Made by a program: the position numbers and the translations under genes. The notes under the pieces are model-generated. The model was not told the origin of the DNA, made no database searches, and saw only the letters and a program-made list of their open reading frames with translations. Of a DNA stretch of 64,000 nt, positions 21,759 through 34,028 are shown one piece after another; within the stretch, counting starts at the first letter, position 1; every line of letters starts with the position of its first letter. Source of the DNA: Gamsiella multidivaricata (taxonomy: Eukaryota; Mortierellomycota; Mortierellomycetes; Mortierellales; Mortierellaceae); NCBI RefSeq assembly GCF_025024155.1, contig NW_026251735.1:1-64000 (forward strand), given 5' to 3'.

Positions 21759-22583
21759 ATGTCTTCAAGGATTCCGTCAAGAACCTCTTTTGTGGTTCTG
21801 CTCGTCGCCCTTCTGTTCCTTTCCGTTTCATTCCATCCCTCAGTCATCCATGGACAAATCTTCAATGGGGACAGCGTGGTGACCGTGCCGTCTGAAGCTG
21901 TCATCATCAGCTCGGATATCCTTCCATCCTACATTGTGACCACAGATGAACCAAAACCTACTGCGACATCGAACCAAACAACCGGAGGAAAGAACTCGGC
22001 TCTCGCTGCTAACGGCACTACTACGGCCATTATGCCTCCTGTTCCATCTCTACCTCCATCTACCCCAACAACACCGTCAGCGCCGGCCTTTGTGCAACCC
22101 TACACTACTCCGGCTGCAGGTGGCTTCCCCCTTACGGTCGCTACACCCCTGCCTCTGCCTACGACCCCAGCACAGTTTCCTCAGAACATCTCTTCGTGCC
22201 CGACATGCTACGGCATGTTTCCGACCCTCTCTCGCTGTAATGTCATTGCCAACTCGAATGGGTTTGCAACTACACCCAACGCGACCTACGAGGCCCTGCT
22301 GCCGTTCCTAAAGTGTATTTGCACATTCAAGGCCCTAGATGCTTATCCGTATTGTATCGACTGCTTCTCCAAGACCAGTCAGCAGGTTCAGTTGAATGCC
22401 TTGCAAGCGAACCATCTGGAGAACTATGTGGACGCTTTCCGTCAGCTGTGTGGTGCGACGTATAATGGCAACAAGGTGCCAGACATTAACGGAGCAGCTG
22501 TAGGACGAGGACCGGCAGAGACGGTGAACAGGAGGCTAATAAGGCTTATTAGTATTATAGTGATGTTGGTGCTGAATGCATGA
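21759..22583 (+). CDS. Secreted, GPI-anchor-type protein with a Pro/Thr stalk and an eight-Cys domain
   Basis: An intronless 274-residue frame. The N-terminus is a clear signal peptide (FVVLLVALLFLSVSF) with likely cleavage near IHG-Q. A stalk rich in Thr, Pro and Ala spans about residues 60-145. Eight Cys residues then form the folded part: CPTC, SRC, KCIC, YCIDC and QLC. The C-terminus is a short hydrophobic tail (LIRLISIIVMLVLNA) after a small-residue patch, as in GPI attachment signals. The Cys count equals that of CFEM domains but the spacing is not obviously CFEM. It probably sits at the cell wall or plasma membrane; its function is unknown. Confidence 0.75.
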   Translation: MSSRIPSRTSFVVLLVALLFLSVSFHPSVIHGQIFNGDSVVTVPSEAVIISSDILPSYIVTTDEPKPTATSNQTTGGKNSALAANGTTTAIMPPVPSLPPSTPTTPSAPAFVQPYTTPAAGGFPLTVATPLPLPTTPAQFPQNISSCPTCYGMFPTLSRCNVIANSNGFATTPNATYEALLPFLKCICTFKALDAYPYCIDCFSKTSQQVQLNALQANHLENYVDAFRQLCGATYNGNKVPDINGAAVGRGPAETVNRRLIRLISIIVMLVLNA

Positions 22584-22829
22584 CGCTTTTGAGCGAGCAT
22601 AGCTACATAGTTGAACACTCCTGCGGTAACGGCGAATGGAAGGGCACGGACAGCTCAGCGCGATGTATGTCGCATTTTAGAGTAGCGCATAGAAACTAAA
22701 ATACAAACTGATGTCATTTGGCATTCCAATTGATTCGCGATTATCTCGACCCTCTCCCTCTCACTCACGCTCTTTTCAACTTCCCATTCGTTCCCTTCAT
22801 CGGTCATTCATTCAACAATCAACTTTGGC

Positions 22830-25800
22830 ATGAGCAAGAACTACTTTGACAACCACGGAGAGGCTCCAAAGGCGCACACGGATACCACAGGACAACAGCA
22901 TGAGGACACCTTTGAAGTACCGGACATTCGTCTCGATAATGATGTGTCGAGGGCCTCGGACAGCAGCTCAGCAAACACATCACCCTTTTATTCGTATCAT
23001 AATGAAAAGGCACTGAAACTGGTGCGTATGGTTCCTGAAATAACATCATGGTACTTTTCGAACGGCGTAGAGTCGACAGAGCTTGATCTGTCGCTTCGCT
23101 TAATTGACCCTCCAAATGATATCTGTAGGAGGATAACAAATATCTAGCGCATGAGACACACAATCCTTCAAGCCGATCTACAGATGTAGACCCTACCTTC
23201 CCGCTTTCGACTGCGATGGACACGACCAACTCTTTCGACAATCCACCGAACCTGCGCAATATAGGCTCAGATACCGGAGTCATGGACGAGGAAATCCAGG
23301 CAGAGGACAAGACAAAGCCTAACTATACACCAACAGACGATGTTACGCAGGAGTTGCGCGAACTCTACACCGACTTCCAAAAGTGCCTCGATATGCGCGA
23401 GAAGTACATGGCGATCTCGTGTCAGAGAGTAGGTGACAATCCTAGCGACAGCGAAGACTGGGTTATCTATCCGCCACCATCACCTCCGTCATGGCCTCCA
23501 ACTGAGCACCATGGCCGTGTTCCTAAGGGACCTGAGAGCGTCGGCAGTGATTTTGTGCTGGAAGAGGTTCCTATCCCTGGATTGTGCGATCATGTCTTTG
23601 AGATGGACGATTGTGGTATCTTTCAGGTAAGAGAGATGAGCATCATAGACATAGTGAATATGCCCAATACAACATCCTGTGTATTAACAGCAGCTTCCAC
23701 ATGCTGACGTACAGGTATACAATTCAAAGGAGGATCTGGCAGCTAAGAAGCCTATTATCGATGTTCCCAAGCCCAAAGAGTACTTTAAAGACTTGGATTT
23801 TGTACTCTCTGTGACCTCTGACGGACCCACCAAGAGCTTTGCTTTCCGCCGGCTCAAGTATTTGGAGAGCAAATGGAACATGTACATCCTACTGAACGAG
23901 TACGAAGAACTGGCTGAAGCCAAGCGGGTTCCGCATCGCGACTTTTACAACGTCCGAAAGGTCGATACGCACGTTCACCACAGTTCCTGCATGACTCAGA
24001 AGCACTTGCTCCGCTTTATTAAGGCAAAGATGAGAAAGACACCTGAGGATGTGGTCATTTTCCGCGATGGCAAAGAGCTGACGTTAAAGGAAGTCTTCCA
24101 GAGTTTGAGATTGACCTCATACGATCTCAGCATCGACACCTTGGACATGCATGTACGTATCGGATGTAGTCTTTATTTTGGAAGACAGCTGTTATGCAGA
24201 AAGCATCTTCACTAATACAAGTCGTCTGATAAATAATATTGGTAACGTAGGCCCACAAGGATTCATTCCATCGTTTCGATAAGTTCAATCTGAAGTATAA
24301 CCCCATCGGAGAATCACGTCTTCGCGAGATCTTTATGAAGACCGACAACAAGATCAAGGGCTCGTATTTGGCTGAGATTACAAAAGGTATGCGGTGCTAC
24401 TTGTTCCAATAATAGCACATCGCGAGTGTACTGCATATCTCTCTAACCACAATTTATCATTATCTTATGAAAATCGCCTTGCAGAAATCATTTCGGATCT
24501 GGAGCAGAGCAAGTACCAGATGGCGGAGTACCGTATTTCGATCTACGGCAGAAGCGAGAGTGAATGGGACAAACTGGCAGACTGGGTGGTCAACAACAAA
24601 TTGTTCTCTCTCAACGTACGGTGGCTGATCCAGGTGCCTCGTCTCTATAACGTTTACAAGGCTACGAAGACAGTCGAGAGCTTTGAGCAAATCATCAGCA
24701 ACATTTTCAAGCCATTGTTCGAGGTCACGCGGGATCCATCCAGTCATCCCAATCTCCATATCTTCCTTCAGCGCGTGGTTGGTTTTGATTCCGTGGATGA
24801 TGAATCCAAAGCTGAGAGGAGAATCTACAAGAAGTTTCCATATCCGCGTGTCTGGAATACAGCTTTGAATCCGCCGTACAGCTACTACATCTATTACATG
24901 TTTGCTAACATGGCAAGTCTCAACAGCTTTCGACAAAAGCGCCGATTCAGTAAGTACCAAACGGTACTTATACCGGTGGAAACGACTGCGATGTGTCAGT
25001 TGCCAATACCAACGTTCCGTTCCGTTTTAATCATTATAGACACGTTTGTGCTCAGACCACATTGCGGAGAGGCGGGCGACACGGATCACTTGACGTCGGC
25101 GTTCTTGACCTCCTTTGGCATCTCGCACGGGATTTTGCTCCGCAAGGTGCCCGTTCTGCAGTACTTGTTCTATTTGACGCAGATGGGTATTGCGATGTCA
25201 CCCTTGTCCAACAATGCCCTGTTCCTGGATTATGATCGAAACCCCTTCCCAACGTATTTTCAGAGAGGGCTAAATGTCAGCTTGAGTACGGATGATCCGC
25301 TGCAGTTTCATTTTACTAGGGAACCATTGATCGAGGAATATAGTGTTGCAGCTCAGGTAAAGAGTCGTTTGCAATGTGTCTTTGTATCAGCTTATGGAAT
25401 AACAACTAAAGCTCGATTATTTCATCGACAATAGATCTGGAAGCTATCTGGGGCGGACATGTGTGAGATCTCACGGAACTCTGTGCGGCACTCTGGATTC
25501 GAAAACAAGATTAAGAAGTACTGGATCGGCAAAAAGTGGTACCTTCCAGGAGTGCAGGGGAATGATATGGCCAAGACCAACGTGCCCAACATCCGGATCA
25601 CCTTTCGACACGAGACTCTTTGCGAAGAACTAAGCATGCTGAAGAGATACTCATGCGTACAGTCACCTCCAGAGTCTCATGATCTCCTTCGACGAATGGA
25701 CTCGGCTCCAATGTCACCTGGAGCATTCCTGGCTACCACAGAGTCGCCGGAAGACACGGACCAGTGCTGCTCTAACAACCTGGATCCGTTCGTAGAGAAT

Positions 25801-26043
25801 GGAATGGTTGACCTGAGTGACGCCTCGTTGCTACAAATGCATCCACACCTCCCTAAACCACTTCGCGATATGATGTCTGCGACAGGCGACGCGAGCGACG
25901 CAAACCGCACGGATATTACGGCTGTCGAGCAGCAACTGGGGATGCTGTCTGTTGTTTCTGGCGTTGCTGTGATTGCGGGACGTGCGGCGGCCAAGAAGAG
26001 GGAGAAGATCCGCCTTGAGGCAGAGCAGGCCACGAGTCGATAG
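22830..26043 (+). CDS. AMD1: AMP deaminase
   Basis: Seven exons, 22830-23021, 23129-23626, 23715-24152, 24251-24386, 24485-24949, 25040-25356 and 25435-26043, give 884 residues. All introns are GT-AG and in phase. The enzyme converts AMP to IMP and ammonia in the cytosolic purine nucleotide cycle. Signature parts are [20 protein letters not shown] (zinc-binding His pair), [19 protein letters not shown] and the catalytic-site stretch [20 protein letters not shown] followed by YSVAAQIWKLS. The first 200 residues are a poorly conserved acidic regulatory region, as usual. The length is close to yeast Amd1 and vertebrate AMPD. The last 110 residues are a lineage-specific tail. Confidence 0.96.
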
Positions 26044-26255
26044 ATATATGGTCATTTTTAATTTTTAATAACAGATAGAGATAGAGATAGAGATGCCTCC
26101 AGGCCTAATCTCATGTATGTACAATTGTTATCTTTATTCGTCGATTAGCTATGGTACAGGTTGTAAGTGCGAGATAAGAGGTTTATCCGCGTCTTGTATC
26201 GCCGCTGAAGTTGTCGTCTTTGGCGGGAAGATGTACGTTGAGCCATCTATGCTGG

Positions 26256-26871
26256 CTAACGCCGCCTTCTCCTATCTCCTTGATTGGCGGATGTGCGCTC
26301 GTATTCTTTTTGTGTTCCTGGCATGGGCTGCACCATCTCTATCCTGATGTGTACTGCAGAGTTCTGACGAGTGTTGGTGTCGAGGTCCTTCTCCGTGTCG
26401 ACTGGGATGACATCGTCCACCAGATCTACGGTTGCTGTTTCGGCGTGGCATCGAACTTGACCTGAACAGGCGGTGCTTATTCCCATGGCGAGTCCAATGG
26501 CTCGTTCAATTGCTGCGCCCATAGCGTGAAGCATGATAAACGGGTGTCCATCCTCGACAAGTAGCTTTTTAGCGCGAGTGAACTGGCCTTTGTAGCTGGA
26601 TGTTTGTGTCACGTAGATGTCTGTAGCGAGTGTCGGAGGGCGTAGTGGCGTACGTTTCCTGAGTGTGGCTAGGGAGGAATCGAGCAAGCGAGGGAGAGGG
26701 GATTTTATTCTTCATCAATGGATATTCCAGTTGCTGGCACATTTAACAAACAAAAGGTTGAGAGAATGAGTGAAAGGATCGTTCTCGCCAAGTACCTTCA
26801 TCCTTTGATATCCGTGTCCGTTTTGTTTCTGGTTTGTCTAGCGCACTCGTGTGCTCTCGCTTTGTCTGCAT
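26256..26871 (-). CDS. POP7: RNase P/MRP protein subunit Pop7 (Rpp20), Alba-like fold
   Basis: Two exons, 26871-26796 and 26668-26256, give 162 residues; the intron is GT-AG with phase preserved. Exon 1 supplies the ATG and a short Lys/Arg/Thr-rich lead; exon 2 has no ATG start of its own. The body matches Rpp20: PPTLATDIYVTQTSSYKGQF, KKLLVEDGHPFIMLHAMG, AAIERAIGLAMGISTACSG, TVDLVDDVIPVD and RQNSAVHIRI. Pop7 pairs with Pop6/Rpp25 and binds the P3 arm of RNase P and RNase MRP RNA for tRNA and rRNA processing in the nucleus and nucleolus. It converges with AMP deaminase and diverges from the LSH-type gene, with 239 bp between the start codons. Confidence 0.88.
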
Positions 26872-27110
26872 CGTGTTCCTTTGGGTGTTTGAGGCAGTGA
26901 TGTGAACAATATAGGAGTTGCTCAAGGTTGAGGGCGGTGTGGTGTGGCTTTTGATTGCGATCTGGGTGGTAGCAAACAAACATCCAGGATGCAATTGACC
27001 GGTGAGCAGGTTTTTGTGTTGTGTTTCCCTGGGCCTGAGCACAAAACACACCCTCCGTGCTCTTTGATTCTTTTTCGCACAACTACTCCCTCTCAACCCA
27101 TTAAGAAGTC

Positions 27111-30100
27111 ATGAAGACAGAGTCCGGAGCATCTACGCCCAAGGAGACGGTAATATCTCATCCCTGCTGTTCTTTCTCATGCACCTCTTGAAGACACATT
27201 CGACTATATGAATGCTAATCTCAGGCACCTGCGTTGGCAAACTCTAACATCATTATTTCTATGCTTCCTAAATAGAGTGTTAGCACTCCATCGTCCGACT
27301 CGGCCGAGTCCTCAGTCGATGGCACTATCACCGAGTCCATGCGCCTTGAGGAGGAAAAGCTCGAGGAAGAGAGCAAGAAGAAGGAGGAGGAGAAGATTGT
27401 CAAGCTGAAGGAAAAGGTTGGTTCCACTTCCTTGTTGCTCTCCGTGTGTATTTTGAAATTAAAAATTGGTGGCAACACCCATCAATCAAACCGCTCTAAT
27501 CGCTCCAATGTGTTGTCTCCTGGTCAATTGATGAAAACATAGGCTGCCACTGAGTTCACAGACACTGTCAATAAGCAGCGCTTCCAACGACTGAATTTCT
27601 TGATCGAAAAATCGACTTTGTATGCCAACTTCCTTGCCAAAAAGCTGGAGAAGCAGCAGAAGGAAGCTCGGGACAAGGCTACCGCACAGGAGGCTAAGCG
27701 GGAATCCGAAAAGGGGAAATCAGCTGTAAGTGGTGGCGAGCCCGCTTCCACGGTGGTGAATACGCGATCCAGCTCACGAAACCCACCAAAACAGGAGCAG
27801 CAGATATCGGCCACAACAAAGAAGAACACTGCTACTGTAGTCGGCGCTGCCAAGAAGCGCAAGACGGACGATGCGCATTACGATATTGCGGATTATCTCG
27901 ACAAGGACGTTTTGAAAAAACAGAAGCAGACGAAGGCTAGCGAGCCTGCTGTGGAGATCGCTCCCGCACCCGTCAGCAACAGGCCAGTGATCTCCGCCCG
28001 TCAGCCCAAGTTGGTGACTGGAGGAATTCTTCGCGACTATCAGTTGGCAGGAGTGGAATGGATGGTCAGTCTTTACGAGAACGGCCTCAATGGAATTTTG
28101 GCTGACGAGATGGGTCTTGGAAAGGCAAGCGATATTCCGTTTTCTATGACGAGGTTTATGTCTCTTGACGATATTCTTACTCACAATCGTTGCGTTTCAT
28201 TTGACTGTAAAAGACACTGCAAACCATCTCATTTCTAGCTTACCTTCGTGAAAGGGGAGTCTGGGGGCCGTTTCTTATCGTCGCTCCTCTGTCAACCCTC
28301 GCCAACTGGATTATTGAATTCGAGAGGTAAGGGGCACTGACGATTCGGCCGTTGCTGTTGCTGTGTGCCAGTCAAGTGCTCATCAGTCGTATTACCCGCC
28401 ATTTCTTGCCTTCCAGGTTTGTCCCTGGAGTTCCTGTCGAGCTGTATCATGGAAAGCCGGAGGAGAGAGAACATAAACGGAACCGCAAGTTTAAGAAGCT
28501 GGATATGACATTTCCAGTTGTCGTCACCTCGTACGAGATCATCATTAGGGATCGGAAATTTCTCTCGCGATTCCAGTGGAAGTACATTATTGTCGACGAG
28601 GGTCACCGGCTCAAAAACATGGACTGCAAACTCATTCGTGAGCTTAAGAGCTATCATTCTGCCAACCGCATGCTGTTGACTGGCACGCCTCTCCAGAACA
28701 ACCTGTCCGAACTCTGGAGTCTGCTCAACTTTTTACTGCCAGAGATTTTTGATGATCGGGAAGGCTTTGAGGAATGGTTTGATTTCTCGGATATTAACGC
28801 CAAGGAAGGCCAGGAGCGTATTTTGGGAGAGGAGTCGCAAAGCGGCATCGTCTCCAGCCTTCACCATATCCTGAAACCCTTCCTGCTGCGACGCATAAAG
28901 ACCGATGGTAAGCGGAGATCGGCCCATTTAACCTTGACAGTTGTGTGGTTTGGTCTCGAAGGATGTGGATTACTTACGCCGAATTCATTTATATCGCATT
29001 CCCCTTAGTTGAACATTCCCTGCCAAAGAAGAAGGAGTACTTGCTGTATGCACCGTTGACGCCTGAGCAGAAGAAGTGGTACGATGCGGCCCTTAGTCGC
29101 GATATCCGCAATTTCCTGATTCAGAGGAAGTGCGGAATTGATCCTCCCAGTAAACCAGAAACCTCAGTAGCTGATGATGTAGATGCAGCAGCAACCAAGG
29201 ACCTCTCAGAAGAAGTCGCACCGGATGTGTCAGAGAACGACGTTACCGTTGAAGAACTGGATGCGATCATCGATGCTGAGGAGGAACAAAAGGAGAAGAC
29301 GACGGAGAACGCAGTCAAGCGGACACGAGGTGCAGTCAGATCGTATGCCGAGAAGTCTGACAGAGAGTACTTTAAGGACCTGGAAGACGGAAAAGCAGTT
29401 CAGAAGCGAGAGGATGCTGACGTCTTGTCTGCACGCGAGGTGGACTTCAAGAAGGCGAGCAAATCCGTCACGAACATGAAGCTGATGAATGTTGTCATGC
29501 AGCTTCGTAAGGTCTGCAATCATCCCTTCCTATTTGACTGGCCTATCGATCCAAAGACGCGAATGCCTGTTTTGTCAGAGGATCTCTTGAATGCGTCTGG
29601 AAAAATGTTGGTCCTGAACCGCCTTTTGGACGCACTCTTCCAACGTGGACACAAGGTCCTTATCTTTTCTCAGTTCACAACGATGTTGGATATTATTCAG
29701 GACTGGGCTGAGATCTACAAGGGCTGGGTGTGCTGTCGCATCGATGGCGCTGTACCTCAGGATGATCGACGGCAGCAGATTGGCGACTTTAACAGGAATC
29801 CAGAGCTCAAACTCTTCCTGCTGTCAACACGTGCTGGTGGTCTGGGCATCAACCTCACATCGGCTGACACAGTTATTATTTTCGACAGTGATTGGGTAAG
29901 GCGCAAGAAAGCGCGTTCGAAATGAATTTGAGCTGCCTGAAGATGTGTCCGTTAACCATGGTATTCATCCTCTTTTTTCTACTAGAATCCTCAAATGGAC
30001 TTGCAAGCGCAGGATCGCGTGCACCGTATTGGTCAAACCAAACCTGTCATGATCTATCGCCTTGTGACAGCCAACACGATCGAAGGAAAGATCATTGAGC

Positions 30101-30459
30101 GGGCGAGCAGCAAGCGCAAATTGGAGAAGTTGGTCATCCATAAGGGCAAGTTCAAGCAGCCTCCTTCGAACACGAGCGGCAGTGCAGCGACCGATCGAGC
30201 AGCGACACTTGCGGATCTTGCAGAGATGTTGGCCCAGGACGACGGGGAGAGGATCCAGCTGGCGACGAAGGACGATGTTGTTCTCTCGGATAAGCATCTG
30301 GAAATGCTCCTGGATCGCAGTGACGCAGCATATGCCGCCAACGGCCCTGTCTCAACAGAGGAAAGTGACACTGGCGCAATCACGTTCAAGGCTGTGAATG
30401 AAATTCACGACGACCAGAATGATGTCCTAAAGGTTGACAACATGGCTGCAGCTGTGTAA
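27111..30459 (+). CDS. SNF2-family chromatin remodeller of the LSH/HELLS/DDM1 (Irc5) type
   Basis: Seven exons, 27111-27149, 27276-27416, 27543-28124, 28214-28326, 28417-28907, 29009-29895 and 29986-30459, give 908 residues, near the human HELLS length. An acidic/Lys-rich coiled coil (residues about 14-100) precedes the helicase. Visible motifs are [12 protein letters not shown] (Q-like), [11 protein letters not shown] (Walker A), [11 protein letters not shown] (motif II in the DEGH form), [47 protein letters not shown] and [11 protein letters not shown]. The DEGH box and the [10 protein letters not shown] segment fit the LSH branch rather than ISWI. Intron 3 is GC-AG (donor at 28125). Family members slide nucleosomes and support DNA methylation or recombination-linked repair. 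Confidence 0.93.
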
Positions 30460-30566
30460 TGTCAATTTATGTAGTAAAGATAGATCGCATTTTCTCTCGA
30501 AAAGTTTAAATTAAGACCCTTTCAGAGAGCTGGAACATCCCCTGGAACATCATCTCTATTTGTCGG

Positions 30567-31132
30567 TCAATGGCTCATACGGACGGTCCAACGCGAGAGC
30601 GAGTGGGCATCCACAGTTGTTGAAGGTCTTGGGTTTCTAGAATTTTTCTTCGCGCGTTTCCACTTCATCATACTATCGCCTTCCAAGCTCTGGGTGCTAT
30701 CAGTCAGCTTGGTCTTCCGTTGCGATAGCGAATCCATGATGTCTTGTCTCGCAGCAATCCTCAGGACGTGCGTTCCCTTCAAGAAGTCGGCGTTGATTTC
30801 TTGCGGCATGATCCGCGACTTTATGGCTCTCAAGATGCGTTGTATTCGCTTCCCAATGACTGCGGAGGTCTTTGTGGGCAGCAGTTAAGTATCAAAGGTT
30901 GCTGTTATACCACCTGAGGGCTCCACCGCAGTCCGAGAAGCTTGGCTGACCAACGTCCTGCCTTAGAAACTGTTAGTTTGCGCGTAGACGCAACTTTGCT
31001 ATGGTGTTTGGGTCCCCAAGGCAACAGCTCCGCAACTGTATCAGAACTCAAAAAGGCCGAGTTAAGTAAAGCATTATCATTTTTGCGCCAGGGCGCTGAT
31101 TTACTATTCAACATCTGAGCCCAAAGATCCAT
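30567..31132 (-). CDS. Putative small basic protein of unknown function
   Basis: Two in-phase frames join across a possible 44-nt intron (donor GTGGTA at 30913, CTTAAC branch-like site, acceptor AAAG at 30870). Exons 31132-30914 and 30869-30567 give 173 residues. The first exon carries MDLWAQMLNSKSAPW and KLTVSKAGRWSAKLLGLRW. The second has GKRIQRILRAIKSRIMP, HVLRIAARQDIMDSLSQRK and a basic tail. No family is recognised; the high Arg/Lys/Trp content could fit a mitochondrial or nucleic-acid-binding protein. The very short intron is the weakest part of the model. It diverges from the TMEM234 homologue 268 bp away. Confidence 0.4.
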
Positions 31133-31400
31133 AGTCGAGGATCTGTTATTTCCTGCAATTGAAATTATGCATGGAATTAGCGGTTTTGACTGTACTTTGC
31201 TTCCTCTCACGACCGTGGTCCCCATTCGTCCCTTTTTCGACTCATACTTCTCCATGCTTCCTGAAAACGCAATTGGATTCATCCTCGGTAAGATCTATGC
31301 CTTGGAAACTGTTGCCAATCCATGTCGGACTCAAAAAGACATTTGCCTCAATTGGCCAAGCCTATCCGTGACGCTACACTCTGGTACTTGAACGTTTCAT

Positions 31401-32019
31401 ATGCTGACGCTTCCTCTACCTTGGACTGCCCCACATTGTTTATCGACAATGATAGTCGCCTTATGCTGGGGATTTACGAATCCGTTCATAAAGAATGGCT
31501 CAAAAGGTCTCGAGACCATCAAGCGCAACTCGTGGCTGTCTCAGACTGCCGCTGAATATTGGTACCTGTTCACGCGTTGGCAGGTATGACACTTTTTCAA
31601 TGTCAGCTCTGGCTGTAATGGATCATAGACGATGGTACAGTATAGCCGACCTTTATTTTTATCACCTATTCATTTTCGCGTACTTGTTGCAAATGATAGT
31701 ATGTGTTGCCACTGGTCTTGAACCTCTGCGGGTCGGTCGTATATTATCATACACTGGGCAAAGCCGACCTTTCACTCGCTGTGCCCATCACCAACTCGCT
31801 TACTTTCATCTTCACAACTCTGGCTGGTATCCTTCTGGGCGAGAGCATAGGATCACCTCGTAAGAACATTGCGTTCGAAACATCCAAAGTGTGACATCGT
31901 TGTACCACCTTTCGTGAACTCTTACAAACATTCATGTTGTTGATATATGATTAGGATCCTGGCTGGGCATGGCAATGGTCGTCCTTGGTGTCGGACTCTG
32001 CGTCCAAAGCAAGGCATGA
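31401..32019 (+). CDS. TMEM234-like small multi-pass membrane protein
   Basis: Exons 31401-31583, 31700-31859 and 31955-32019 give 135 residues; if the ATG at 31449 is used, 119. The pattern follows human TMEM234 and the drug/metabolite transporter superfamily: ALCWGFTNPFIKNGSKGLE, AAEYWYLFTRW, YVLPLVLNLCGSVVYYHTLG, ADLSLAVPITNSLTFIFTTL, AGILLGESIGSPR and LGMAMVVLGVGLCVQSK. Four membrane segments are expected. Introns are GT-AG and in phase. The 5' end is uncertain because the family usually has about ten more hydrophobic residues before the ALCWG motif. The molecular role of the family is not established. Confidence 0.82.
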
Positions 32020-32214
32020 AGGAGAACGTTCTTTGGATTCGTGTAACGCAGAATAAAACCGATACCAAATGTCAACTTAGGACGAACATGAACGTGTTTG
32101 TGTGTTCTCCTAATTGCCACGAATGGTGGCTTTGTATCTTCTTGACTGAGGAGTGACCCTTTGTTGGGAAACGCTTAACCCTTCCTTTCGCACATTCATA
32201 TTCACATCGCAACC

Positions 32215-33188
32215 ATGTCGACCGTCGTATTGGAAACCTCGATGGTAATAACTGGAACTTGCACAATGGAAGTACGGATCAGGACATGGCAACTCAACTC
32301 GCTTGTGAGCTAACATCGTTTGGACAATGCAACAACAGGGAGAGATCACCATCGAACTGTACACAGAGCACGCGCCAAAGACATGCAAGAACTTTTATGA
32401 ACTGGTAAGGGGCACTTTTAGCGACTTCGGCATGTCTTGAAGGCGTGGACATCTGAATAAGCGGCGCAATAATGACAGAGAATGGGTTGTATTTTTTATT
32501 CAGGCTAGGAAAGGATACTACAATGATGTTGTCGTAAGTGGGTTCAGTTAGACATCAATCCGAGCAGAGTAGAGGATATGTGGCTCTCGACAGCTTATCC
32601 CCTAACACTTCAAACATGGATTCACCAGTTTCATCGCGTCATCCCAGACTTCATGATCCAAGGCGGCGATCCAACAGGCACTGGTCGTGGAGGCTCCTCC
32701 ATCTATGGGTACGGCTATTACAATGAAGTTTAGTCAAACATATGACATGGAATCTGAAACTGTACGCAGGCTGAAATGCTGACCGACATGTCCTATATCA
32801 TACCCCCGTCTTAGTGACAAGTTTGCAGACGAATTTCACCCAGCACTCAAACACACAGGAGCAGGGATCTTGAGTATGGCCAACTCAGGACCGAACACAA
32901 ACGGATCACAAGTACGGCCAATCACTCAGCTTCGGTGCATTATTGGTTACGTTTTGTAACAATTGTGGTGTTGTAAACCTTGGTTAACGCCTTTATATTT
33001 GATTTGAATTTGGTCCGACCTAGTTTTTCATCACTCTGGCTCCCACGCCATGGCTCGACAACAAACACACGATCTTTGGAAGGGTTTCAGGTGGAATCAA
33101 AGTTGTCAGCCGGATGGGTCTTGTAGCAACAGATGCAAGTGATCGACCCAAGGAGGCTGTCAAGATCATTCGAGCTAGAGTCGAATAG
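32215..33188 (+). CDS. Cyclophilin-type peptidyl-prolyl isomerase (PPIL1/Cyp1 type)
   Basis: Six small exons, 32215-32244, 32339-32404, 32504-32533, 32629-32708, 32815-32911 and 33024-33188, give 155 residues, a single cyclophilin domain as in human PPIL1 (166). Key stretches are [57 protein letters not shown] (catalytic Arg in FHR), [37 protein letters not shown] and [15 protein letters not shown]1 joins the spliceosome through SKIP; other members of this clade are also nuclear. Five introns in a 155-codon gene, two of them bounding 30-nt exons, make this the most finely split gene of the window. All are GT-AG. Confidence 0.94.
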
Positions 33189-33559
33189 AGCAGGACAGAA
33201 AAGAGAGAGACATGTGTCATTCGCTACGCTTTTACCATGTGCTGGACAAGGATCTATGCAATAAATTGGCGCACGTTCGAAACATATTTCAATATGAGGA
33301 TAAGAAGTATAGGTCGGTGACCAAACTAAACGCGTGCGACTCCGCCTGGTTCTAATAATGGGCAGTGAGCCCTGACACCTCGGAGGCAGAATAATGCGCT
33401 CATTTGATCGGGGTCCCTTGTACACACATGTGTTCGTGCTCGCTGCATATCAAAAAAATGCAGTGCTTGGACTTTGTCATCTTTGAGTGGAAATCCAATT
33501 GGTGGCATCTGTTCACCTTTCATGTCCTGTTTCTGCTAGCGGAAGAAAGTAAACTGCAA

Positions 33560-34020
33560 ATACGCTCATCCTTTTCATTGCCCTGTCTTCTTTCTATCTT
33601 TTTCATTCTTTCCGTCTCTCCGTCTTTGTCCCTTTACCTTGCTGTCTTGTATTCTATTTATTGGAATATCGTTTTCAGTTCTTTCATTTTGGGCCGATCG
33701 AATAAAACTCTCCGCCACGCGAGCAAATAGCTCCTTCTGACCCCTAATCCTCTTTACCCACCGCCATCTCTCTTCCTTCGCACCCTTTCTCTCGCTCCAT
33801 TCCCTTTCCACTCGCTCATCAGCCATATTCGATTCATTCCTATTAGCATAGACCATACTCAACTGAACATCCCAACCCCCACTTTCAATTAAACCCTCTT
33901 GCGTCTCTCATTCATTCACCACCTTGCACTCTTCCCTCTTTCCCTCCTTTCTCTTATTCACTCAATACATTGTTCAAGGCGTTCTGGATATTAGTCTGCC
34001 GGTGTGAAACCGCATCTGTG
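33560..34020 (+). promoter_or_regulatory. CT-rich leader/promoter of the Zn2Cys6 gene
   Basis: A long pyrimidine-rich tract on the coding strand (many TTTC, TCTTT and CTCTC blocks) runs up to the ATG at 34029. Such CT-rich stretches commonly mark fungal core promoters and transcription starts. No individual factor site is assigned. Confidence 0.4.
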
Positions 34021-34028
34021 TGACAACC

